From NCBI GenBank assembly GCA_946886865.1, contig CAMPJI010000126.1:1-5405 (forward strand): 5,405 nucleotides of DNA. Direction: 5' to 3'. Under the pieces are notes generated by a model. The model was not told the DNA's origin and did not search any database. It saw nothing but the letters and a program-made list of their open reading frames with translations. The stretch comes from an uncultured Lysobacterales bacterium. Lineage in GTDB: Bacteria; Pseudomonadota; Gammaproteobacteria; Xanthomonadales; Xanthomonadaceae. This document shows, piece by piece, positions 1-5,405 of this stretch; positions within the stretch are counted from its first letter, which is position 1, and the number at the start of each line of letters is the position of its first letter. The translations under genes were made by a program, and so were the position numbers.

Positions 1-1332
1 GCCGGCATGTTCCGCTTCATGCCGCTGGAAGGCGCCAACGCGGTGCTGGTGATCACCTCGCAGGCGGACTACCTCGACGACATCCAGCAGTGGCTGGAGC
101 GCATCGACGGGGCCGGCGGCGCGGTGCAGCTGTTCGCGTACGAACTCAGCTACATCAAGGCCAGCGACCTGGCCGGGCAGCTGGCCCAGGTGTTCGGCGC
201 CGGCGGCGGGTCGAGCAGCGACGGCGGCAGCGGTCCGCCCTCGCTGATGCCCGGTCTGGACCCGGTGCAGCTTCAGGACGGCGAGCGCGGCAGCACCGCG
301 ACCATCGGCGGCAAGGACGGCGGCATGTCCGACGGTGGCATGTCCGGTGGCGGTCTCGGCGATGGCCAGCTGTCGCTGGACCCGCGCAGCGGCGGCAACG
401 GCAGCGTGACGCTGGAGGTGGACGGCGACCGCGTCGGCGTGTCGGCCGTGGAGGAAACCAACACCCTGCTGGTGCGCAGCAGCCCGCAGGCGTGGCGGTC
501 GATCAAGGACGTGGTCGAGCGGCTCGACGTGATGCCGATGCAGGTGCACATCGAGGCGCAGGTGGTCGAAGTGCAGCTCTCGGGCGCACTGGAATATGGC
601 GTCAACTGGTTCTTCGAGCGTGCCGTCACCGATGCCGGCCTGCCCAATGCGGTCGGCCGTGACACGTGGAGCACGCTGGCCGGCAGCGTGCAGTCGGTGG
701 TCGGCGATCCGGCCGGACTGGCATGGACGTTCCTGGGCCGCAACGCGGCGGCGATCATCAGCGCGCTCGACCAGGTCACCGACCTGCAACTGCTGCAGAC
801 CCCGTCGGTCGTCGTGCGCAACAACGTCGAGGCCACGCTCAACGTCGGCAGCCGCATCCCGATCTCTTCGGTCACGGTCAACCCGGGCCTGGGCGGTGCG
901 GACACCATCAGCCAGGTGCAGTACCTGGACACCGGCACCATCCTCAAGGTGCGCCCGCGTGTCACCCGGGACGGCATGGTGTTCCTGGACATCGTGCAGG
1001 AGGTCAGCACGCCCGGCAGCGAAACCGACCAGAACGGCAACGTGCGCATCGACACCCGGCGCCTGAAGACCGAGGCCGCCATCCAGAGCGGTGACACGGT
1101 GATGCTGGCCGGCCTGATCAGCGACGGCGTCACGCGCACCGGCTCCGGGTTCCCGGGGCTGAGCCGGATTCCCGTGATCGGCGGGCTGTTCGGCACGCAG
1201 ACCTCGCGCACCGCGCGCAACGAGGTGATCGTGCTGATCACCCCGACCATCGTGCGCAACCCGCAGGAAGCCCGCGACCTCACGGACGAGTACGGCCGCC
1301 GGTTCCGCGCGCTGGAGCCACTGGATAACTAA
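1..1332 (+). CDS. gspD: Type II secretion system secretin GspD/XpsD, 3' part (5' end outside window)
   Basis: This is the C-terminal 443 residues of the outer-membrane secretin, the multimeric channel through which folded periplasmic proteins leave the cell by the type II pathway. The frame is open from base 1, so the gene starts upstream; about 300 residues are probably missing, given the roughly 760 of Xanthomonas XpsD. Residues 1-35 end one N-domain (LVITSQADYLDDIQQWLERID) and about 40-65 begin the next (VQLFAYELSYIKASDLA). A Gly/Ser-rich insertion at about 66-134 interrupts it, and it resumes with TNTLLVRSS and VERLDVMPMQVHIEAQVVEV (to 190). The secretin beta-barrel domain follows: NVGSRIPI at 281-288, YLDTGTILKVRPRV around 308-321, GLSRIPVIGGLFG at 386-398 and VIVLITPTIV at 409-418. 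The tail after the barrel is short, about 25 residues. No other T2SS gene follows, which fits the terminal position I recall for xpsD in Xanthomonas xps clusters. The family call is firm; the xps-type placement is inference. Confidence 0.96.
   Translation, partial: AGMFRFMPLEGANAVLVITSQADYLDDIQQWLERIDGAGGAVQLFAYELSYIKASDLAGQLAQVFGAGGGSSSDGGSGPPSLMPGLDPVQLQDGERGSTATIGGKDGGMSDGGMSGGGLGDGQLSLDPRSGGNGSVTLEVDGDRVGVSAVEETNTLLVRSSPQAWRSIKDVVERLDVMPMQVHIEAQVVEVQLSGALEYGVNWFFERAVTDAGLPNAVGRDTWSTLAGSVQSVVGDPAGLAWTFLGRNAAAIISALDQVTDLQLLQTPSVVVRNNVEATLNVGSRIPISSVTVNPGLGGADTISQVQYLDTGTILKVRPRVTRDGMVFLDIVQEVSTPGSETDQNGNVRIDTRRLKTEAAIQSGDTVMLAGLISDGVTRTGSGFPGLSRIPVIGGLFGTQTSRTARNEVIVLITPTIVRNPQEARDLTDEYGRRFRALEPLDN
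316..345 (+). repeat. 15-bp in-frame tandem duplication in the gspD Gly/Ser-rich loop
   Basis: GACGGCGGCATGTCC (316-330) is followed at once by GACGGTGGCATGTCC (331-345), one mismatch, giving DGGMS-DGGMS at residues 106-115 of the visible secretin. It lies within a low-complexity Gly/Ser/Asp segment (about 66-134) inserted in the periplasmic N-domain. The silent C/T difference suggests a recent duplication that keeps the frame. Flexible Gly/Ser loops at this place are common in secretins, so a linker role is likely. Confidence 0.8.
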
Positions 1333-1374
1333 TAGTTGATGGAGTCGTAAAGAGGCGAGTTCGGATGTTTAACC

Positions 1375-1382
1375 AAGGAGGG
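1375..1382 (+). promoter_or_regulatory. Strong Shine-Dalgarno AAGGAGGG that fixes the start at 1389
   Basis: AAGGAGGG lies 6 nt before ATG 1389 and is close to a perfect anti-16S match. It decides between two in-frame ATGs. The upstream ATG at 1365 would add MFNQGGIA and place this site inside the coding region. Starting at 1389 puts the positively charged n-region of the signal peptide right at the N-terminus. I saw no convincing sigma-70 promoter between 1333 and 1374. Confidence 0.8.
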
Positions 1383-1388
1383 ATAGCG

Positions 1389-1805
1389 ATGAGTTTTAAA
1401 GCAACAAGGTGTGCGCTGGCGGCAGGTCTTGTCCTGAGCTTTTCTGTTTCAGCTCAAGATCTACTTCCCTCAAACGGCGGTCTAAGCGAGCATCAGATAA
1501 ATGCGCTCGCGATTTCGGGATCAACCACCCTTTGCAACGGCCAAAATGTGCCGAGCGGCTATGTTGTGGTTTCATACGTTCGTGGTGCCAGAGGCTGCAA
1601 GCTCAATCCAACCGGTGCACCAAACGCGCTACTGGTCAAGCGCCCCGCGGTGAGAGAGGATGTTTGTTCTCTACAGCCCTTCAATCGCCTTCCAGCAGGT
1701 TACAGATGGGTGACAAGTGGATACTGGGATCGTCGATGTTGGCCACATGCATCTCCTCCGGTGACAACTCCGTATCCCAAGACAGTGCGCACCATCAGCA
1801 GGTAA
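1389..1805 (+). CDS. Small exported protein with duplicated Cys/P-x-G-Y motif, unknown function
   Basis: This gene encodes a 138-residue protein that I cannot assign to a named family. Residues 1-22 are a typical Sec signal peptide: MSFKATR, then a hydrophobic stretch to residue 20, then V-S-A with likely cleavage before Q23, leaving a mature chain of about 116 residues. There is no lipobox. The mature part has exactly four cysteines (C49, C70, C93, C117) and two copies of one pattern: C, a few residues, P-(S/A)-G-Y, then C 15 residues after the Pro (P55/C70 and P102/C117, offset 47). This suggests two small disulfide-closed units in the periplasm or outside the cell. GC is about 54% by hand count, against clearly higher flanks, and A/T-ending codons are frequent, which suggests acquisition or relaxed codon selection. 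It sits 56 bp after gspD with its own ribosome binding site and terminator. A role as T2SS substrate or accessory is only positional inference. Coding status is well supported by the ribosome binding site, signal peptide and repeat. Confidence 0.82.
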   Translation: MSFKATRCALAAGLVLSFSVSAQDLLPSNGGLSEHQINALAISGSTTLCNGQNVPSGYVVVSYVRGARGCKLNPTGAPNALLVKRPAVREDVCSLQPFNRLPAGYRWVTSGYWDRRCWPHASPPVTTPYPKTVRTISR

Positions 1806-1818
1806 CTGAGCTCCGGGG

Positions 1819-1845
1819 GCCGCTCCATCTAGGAGCGGCTTTTTT
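1819..1845 (+). terminator. Intrinsic terminator after the small exported gene
   Basis: An 8-bp perfect stem, GCCGCTCC (1819-1826) with GGAGCGGC (1832-1839), closes a 5-nt loop ATCTA and is followed by TTTTTT (1840-1845). This is a textbook Rho-independent terminator 13 bp after the stop of the small gene. It probably ends transcription of that gene and of any readthrough from gspD. The next gene starts at the base after the T-run. Confidence 0.92.
1831..1835 (+). promoter_or_regulatory. Possible Shine-Dalgarno AGGAG inside the terminator 3' arm
   Basis: AGGAG lies 10 nt before the GTG at 1846 and is the only purine-rich match upstream of that start. Four of its five bases (1832-1835) belong to the 3' arm of the terminator stem, so the site would be masked when the hairpin forms. 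Spacing is slightly long. The start could instead lie further in: no ATG is well placed, although GTG codons exist downstream. Confidence 0.45.
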
Positions 1846-2682
1846 GTGAGTGCGTCACTCCCCATCGTCGTGGTGCCGCTGAGCGCCGACGACGACGCGC
1901 TCGACGCGTGCCTGGCCGCGCTGGAGGCCGCCACGCCCGCCGGCACGCGGGTGTGGCTGGCCGACGATGCCCAGGCCGGTCCGCGCGGCTATGCGGTGAT
2001 CGAACAGTGGATGGGCCGGACGGCGCTGCGTGCCGACTACACGCGCCGGCCGCGTGGCGTGGGCGAGGTCGCGCACCTGGATGAAGTCCTCGGCGCATGC
2101 GGCGACGCCGACGTGGCCGTGCTGGCGTCCGACAGCCGGCCGTTGCCGGGTTGGCTTGAACGCATGGCCGCCTGCATGGCTGCCGACGGCGCCATCGGTT
2201 CGACCACGCCCTGGAGCAACGCGGGCGAGGCGGTGGCGTGGCCGCGCGTGGGCGAGATCGCACCGCCGCCCGTCGACGGCGAGCGCCTGGCACGTGCCGC
2301 GGCGGCCATGCCGAGCCTTCGCCCCGAACTGCCGGCTGCCGTCGGCCATGCGGTGCTGCTGCGCGCTGCCGCGCGTCGGCGCGCGGGCGGGCTCGACGCC
2401 GCCAGCTACGGCTCGTGGTACGCGGCCCTCATCGACCTGTCCCTGCGCCTGGCCGGCCTGGGCTGGCGCAACGTGCTGTGCGAGTCCGCGTTCGTCGCCC
2501 GCGATGCCGAAGGCGTGCCGTTCGACGGCGACATGGAGCGCCTGGCGGTGCGTTGGCCGGACTGGCATGCACGGCTGGCGAACTTCCTGATGCACGACCC
2601 GCTGCATGCCAGCCGCCAGCAGCTGGCACGCCTGCTGGACACCGTCGGGCCCCCGGAGCCGCAGCGTGACCTCTTCGTCTGA
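1846..2682 (+). CDS. GT2-like glycosyltransferase, probably degenerate catalytic motif
   Basis: This 278-residue protein has the GT-A fold pattern of family 2 glycosyltransferases, which move a sugar from a nucleotide-sugar to a growing cytoplasmic-face glycan. Visible landmarks are a beta-strand start PIVVVPLSA (6-14), VWLADD (36-41) at the nucleotide-binding Asp position, VAVLASDS (90-97) at the DXD-like place where active relatives often read NSDT, PGWLERM (101-107), and TPWSN (121-125), which matches the TPFSN motif of this subgroup. PELPAAVGHAVLLR (160-173) precedes the usual acceptor/base region. There, Y188 to R201 reads YGSWYAALIDLSLR where relatives have an acidic pair before the D of DxxLR; only D197 remains. 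The final VxH is VARD (217-220). It may have lost activity or act as a partner of the next protein. The GTG start directly follows the terminator T-run; the stop overlaps the downstream gene. No transmembrane segment is seen. The family call is good; loss of activity is inference. Confidence 0.8.
   Translation: MSASLPIVVVPLSADDDALDACLAALEAATPAGTRVWLADDAQAGPRGYAVIEQWMGRTALRADYTRRPRGVGEVAHLDEVLGACGDADVAVLASDSRPLPGWLERMAACMAADGAIGSTTPWSNAGEAVAWPRVGEIAPPPVDGERLARAAAAMPSLRPELPAAVGHAVLLRAAARRRAGGLDAASYGSWYAALIDLSLRLAGLGWRNVLCESAFVARDAEGVPFDGDMERLAVRWPDWHARLANFLMHDPLHASRQQLARLLDTVGPPEPQRDLFV
2655..2658 (+). promoter_or_regulatory. Shine-Dalgarno GGAG selecting the GTG start at 2666
   Basis: GGAG ends 7 nt before GTG 2666, inside the 3' end of the preceding gene. 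This supports the short GTG start over the ATG at 2606, which would add 20 residues (MPAASSWHACW...) without homology-like features and make a 77-bp overlap. Confidence 0.6.
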
Positions 2683-3571
2683 CCCCGCGGTGGCACGCGC
2701 CGGCGGCATCGCCGCGGTGGTGGTGACCTACCTCAGTGCCGAGACCATCGACGCCTGCCTGTCGCGGCTGCGCGCCGCCGACGGCGTGGCCGCGATCCGC
2801 GTGGTCGACAACGGCCCCACCGAGCCGCACCGCGACGACGGCACGCTGGCCATCGTCCAGCGCCACGCCCTGGCCGACCCGCGCGTGCGCTTCATCGCCA
2901 ACCCCGACAACCCGGGCTTTGGCGTCGCCTGCAACCAGGGCGCCCGCGCGGCACTGGAGGAGGTGCCCGGCGTGGACTGGCTGGCGTTCGTCAATCCCGA
3001 CTGCCTGGTCGAAGCCGACACGCTGTCGCGGATGCGCGACCTGGCGGCTGGGCATTCGCCGTGCCTGCTGGGCGCGGACCTGGTGGACGATGCCGGGCAT
3101 CGCGACGCGGCGGCGCGGCGCAGCGATCCGGATTTCGCGCAGATGCTTGGACGGCTGTTGCGGCGGTCGCAGAGCGGCACCGCGGTGCCCCCGGACGACG
3201 CGCGCGACCTGCAGCCGGTGGATGCGGTGTCCGGCGCGCTGATGCTGATGCCGCGCGCGCTGTTCGAGCGCATCGACGGCTTCGACGAGGGCTACCGGCT
3301 GCACGCCGAGGACCTGGACCTGTGCCGGCGCGCCCGGCAGGCGGGCGCCAGGGTAGCGGTCGCCAACCGCGTCACGGTCGTGCACGTGCGCGGCGTGTCC
3401 AGCCGTTCGCGCCCGGTGTTCGTGGAATGGCACAAGCACCGCGGGCTGTGGCGCTACTTCCGCAAGTTCGAAGCGCCCCGGCGGGGCGTCGCCACGCGCC
3501 TGGCGGTGTTCGCCGCGATCTGGTTGCGCTTCCCGCTGGCGGTCGCGCGGGCGGCGTGGCGCGCGCGTTAG
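2666..3571 (+). CDS. Glycosyltransferase family 2, rhamnosyltransferase-like (WbbL/COG1216 type)
   Basis: This 301-residue GT2 enzyme probably transfers a deoxyhexose such as rhamnose from a nucleotide sugar onto a lipid-linked or lipopolysaccharide glycan at the inner face of the membrane. The GT-A motifs are all in place: IAAVVVTY (15-22), VVDNG (46-50), NPDNPGFGVACNQG (79-92), the metal/nucleotide motif FVNPDCLV (108-115), VSGALMLMPRALFERIDGFDEGY (188-210), the catalytic-base region HAEDLDLCRR (213-222), and VVHVRGVSSR (238-247) with H240. A basic C-terminal segment, with WLRFPLAVARAAWRAR at the very end, may sit on the membrane surface. GTG 2666 is preferred because of the GGAG before it. 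The gene overlaps the upstream one by 17 bp, which indicates translational coupling and joint function. The donor and acceptor cannot be read from sequence; rhamnose is by family resemblance only. Confidence 0.9.
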   Translation: MTSSSDPAVARAGGIAAVVVTYLSAETIDACLSRLRAADGVAAIRVVDNGPTEPHRDDGTLAIVQRHALADPRVRFIANPDNPGFGVACNQGARAALEEVPGVDWLAFVNPDCLVEADTLSRMRDLAAGHSPCLLGADLVDDAGHRDAAARRSDPDFAQMLGRLLRRSQSGTAVPPDDARDLQPVDAVSGALMLMPRALFERIDGFDEGYRLHAEDLDLCRRARQAGARVAVANRVTVVHVRGVSSRSRPVFVEWHKHRGLWRYFRKFEAPRRGVATRLAVFAAIWLRFPLAVARAAWRAR

Positions 3572-3586
3572 CGGCACCCGTCGTTG

Positions 3587-3606
3587 CAGGCGCGGCTTCA
3601 ACCGCG
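3587..3606 (-). repeat. REP-like palindromic element, copy A
   Basis: Read on the minus strand this is CGCGGTTGAAGCCGCGCCTG; it forms a 5-bp CGCGG/CCGCG stem. On the plus strand it carries GCGGCTTCAACCGCGA (3592-3607), which closely resembles the GCGGCTTCAGCCGCGA core of an abundant intergenic repeat that I recall from Lysobacter and Stenotrophomonas relatives (from memory, not searched). It lies 15 bp after the GT2 stop. Confidence 0.6.
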
Positions 3607-3679
3607 AACCCCGCCAACCGAGGGCCACGTGCCGGACCCTGCAGGGGCATCGCGAGGCGTTGCGTGCGCCATCGTGCAG

Positions 3680-3702
3680 GGCGCGGTTGAGGCCCGCGCC
3701 TG
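3680..3702 (+). repeat. REP-like palindromic element, copy B, inverted relative to copy A
   Basis: Bases 3682-3702 match the minus-strand reading of copy A with one substitution and one inserted C. The element folds by itself with 7-bp arms GGCGCGG (3680-3686) and CCGCGCC (3694-3700) around a 7-nt loop. With copy A it forms an inverted pair separated by about 75 bp, the arrangement of a BIME, in the gap between the convergent GT2 and pyrF genes. No T-run follows, so it is not a canonical terminator, although it could protect or end both 3' transcripts. Confidence 0.6.
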
Positions 3703-3722
3703 TTGGTGAGGCGACGCCGACT

Positions 3723-4550
3723 TCAGCGGCAGCGGTTGATCTCGTCGCGCAACGCGCGTGCAACTGTGGCGGCAGCATCGGCGTACCCCTCGCCGCTGGC
3801 GGCGTAGAGCACCGCGCGCGAGCTGCTGACCACCAGGCCCGTGCCGTCGGCGGTGCGGGCGTTCTCGACCACGGCCTGCACGTCGCCGCCCTGGGCGCCG
3901 ACGCCCGGCACCAGGAACGGCATGTCGCCGACGATCGCGCGCACTTCGCGCAATTGCTGCGGCCACGTCGCGCCCACCACCAGCATGCAATTGCCGTGGC
4001 CGTTCCAGTCACGGGCGATGGTGCGCGCGACCTGCTGGTACAGCGGCCGCTGCGTGCCGTCATCGCCATTGACCATGAGGTCCTGCAGGTCGCCCGCACC
4101 CGGGTTGGAGGTACGGCAGAGGATCACCACGCCGCGGCCGCTGCGCTCCAGGAACGGTTCGACCGAATCCCGGCCCAGGTAGGGGTTGGCGGTGACCGCA
4201 TCGGCGGCGTAGCGGTCGAATGCCTCGCTGGCGTAGTGCCGGGCGGTGCTGCCGATGTCGCCGCGCTTGCTGTCCAGGATCACCGGGATGCCCGGGTGCG
4301 CGGCGTGGATGTGCGCGATCAATCGCTCCAGCGCATCCTCCGCTCCCAGCGCGGCGAAGTGCGCGATCTGCGGCTTGAAGGCGCACACGTACGGTGCGGT
4401 CGCGTCGACGATATCGCGGCAGAACGCGAACACCGCATCGGGGTGGTCGTTGAAACGTGCCGGAAATTTGGAAGGCTCGGGGTCCAGTCCCACACAGACC
4501 AGCGTGTCGGCGTCGGTCCAGCGCTGCCTGAGTGCCTGCATGAAGCCCAT
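3723..4550 (-). CDS. pyrF: Orotidine-5'-phosphate decarboxylase, type 2
   Basis: PyrF converts orotidine monophosphate to UMP and CO2, the last step of de novo pyrimidine synthesis in the cytoplasm. At 275 residues it has the length of the type-2 subfamily. The beta/alpha-barrel motifs are complete: CVGLDPEPSKFP with D23, AFKPQIAHF with K59, the catalytic array LDSKRGDIGSTA with D93, K95 and D98, TANPYLGRDSVEPFL (120-134), VPGVGAQGGD (214-223) of the phosphate site, and SSSRAVLYA (242-250) with the phosphate-binding R245. The frame remains open upstream to 4652, but MGFMQALRQRW at 4550 is the natural start: GAGGAA lies 5 nt before it and the upstream extension has no family-like sequence and runs into a GC hairpin. 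It lies 98 bp downstream of ettA on the same strand and faces the GT2 gene tail to tail. UMP feeds nucleotide-sugar pools, but this neighbourhood is probably incidental. Confidence 0.96.
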   Translation of the reverse strand: MGFMQALRQRWTDADTLVCVGLDPEPSKFPARFNDHPDAVFAFCRDIVDATAPYVCAFKPQIAHFAALGAEDALERLIAHIHAAHPGIPVILDSKRGDIGSTARHYASEAFDRYAADAVTANPYLGRDSVEPFLERSGRGVVILCRTSNPGAGDLQDLMVNGDDGTQRPLYQQVARTIARDWNGHGNCMLVVGATWPQQLREVRAIVGDMPFLVPGVGAQGGDVQAVVENARTADGTGLVVSSSRAVLYAASGEGYADAAATVARALRDEINRCR

Positions 4551-4555
4551 CGTCG

Positions 4556-4561
4556 TTCCTC
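4556..4561 (-). promoter_or_regulatory. Shine-Dalgarno GAGGAA for pyrF
   Basis: On the minus strand GAGGAA stands 5 nt before ATG 4550 and supports that start over the longer frame. In the leader between the hairpin and this site I could not define a clear -35/-10 pair. Confidence 0.65.
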
Positions 4562-4614
4562 GCGAATCGCGTACAGCGTGCAATTTTCCAGCATGCCGCG
4601 ACGGCCTGACAGAA

Positions 4615-4639
4615 CCGGGGCCGCCAGTGGCGGCCCCGG
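4615..4639 (-). terminator. GC-rich hairpin after ettA, likely weak terminator
   Basis: Arms CCGGGGCCGCC (4615-4625) and GGCGGCCCCGG (4629-4639) form an 11-bp perfect stem with a 3-nt loop, 9 bp after the ettA stop. On the minus strand it is followed by TTCTGT, only a weak U-tract. It probably ends or stabilises the ettA transcript ahead of pyrF; full intrinsic termination is uncertain. Confidence 0.6.
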
Positions 4640-4648
4640 GTCGGATCG

Positions 4649-5405
<757 letters not shown>

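Noticed and set aside
273..1283. Minus-strand frame of 336 codons opposite gspD
   Set aside because: It is an antisense shadow of the secretin; Ser/Thr/Arg-rich with no domain.
1333..1388. Possible sigma-70 promoter (TTGATG at 1335-1340) before the small exported gene
   Set aside because: No acceptable -10 hexamer lies at 16-18 bp spacing; the gene may be read from upstream or from an unrecognised promoter.
1326..1807. Short direct repeat TAACT at 1326-1330 and 1803-1807 as a possible target-site duplication around the low-GC gene
   Set aside because: Five bases including stop-codon sequence are expected by chance, and there are no terminal inverted repeats or transposase.
1409..1849. Alternative +2 frame of 146 codons over the small exported gene
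   Set aside because: It has no good ribosome binding site, runs through the terminator hairpin, and lacks the signal peptide and repeated Cys motif seen in the other frame.
2429..4099. Very long minus-strand open frame (556 codons) antisense to the glycosyltransferases and continuing into pyrF sequence
   Set aside because: It is Arg/Ala/Pro-rich with no recognisable domain, runs opposite two genes with clear GT2 motifs and overlaps pyrF in another frame. Long spurious frames are expected at this GC content.
4561..4571. Palindrome CGCGAATCGCG upstream of pyrF as an operator
   Set aside because: Five-bp arms around one base in a GC-rich leader are too short to support a specific regulator site.

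Overview
The window looks like the chromosome of a high-GC gammaproteobacterium of the Xanthomonadaceae/Lysobacteraceae group (Lysobacter, Luteimonas or Xanthomonas-like). Evidence is the XpsD-type type II secretion secretin, a type-2 PyrF, a near-canonical EttA, dense GC-rich coding with strong G/C third-position bias, and palindromic intergenic elements that resemble the REP family I remember from that group. The genus cannot be fixed from this sequence alone.

Left part (+ strand, 1-3571): the C-terminal 443 residues of GspD/XpsD enter from the left edge. Next comes a short gene of clearly lower GC (about 54% by hand count). It encodes a 138-residue protein with a Sec signal peptide, four mature cysteines and an internal duplication, and it has its own strong Shine-Dalgarno and an intrinsic terminator. 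Directly after the terminator T-run a GTG opens a GT2-like glycosyltransferase that looks degenerate at its catalytic-base motif. A second, intact-looking GT2 glycosyltransferase of the rhamnosyltransferase-like (WbbL/COG1216) type overlaps its 3' end.

Middle (3572-3722): a 151-bp gap between convergent genes holds two GC-rich palindromic elements in inverted orientation (REP/BIME-like) and no canonical terminator.

Right part (- strand, 5405-3723): the C-terminal 251 residues of EttA, a ribosome-associated ABC-F ATPase, enter from the right edge. A strong GC hairpin follows, then a complete pyrF (orotidine-5'-phosphate decarboxylase, 275 residues) with its own ribosome binding site.

Nothing here is a clear new defence or mobile system. 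The items most worth following are the low-GC duplicated-motif exported protein next to the secretin gene, the terminator whose 3' arm also carries the only evident Shine-Dalgarno of the next gene, and the pairing of a probably degenerate with an active-looking glycosyltransferase. The two glycosyltransferases probably act together on surface polysaccharide; a link to type II secretion is suggested only by position.
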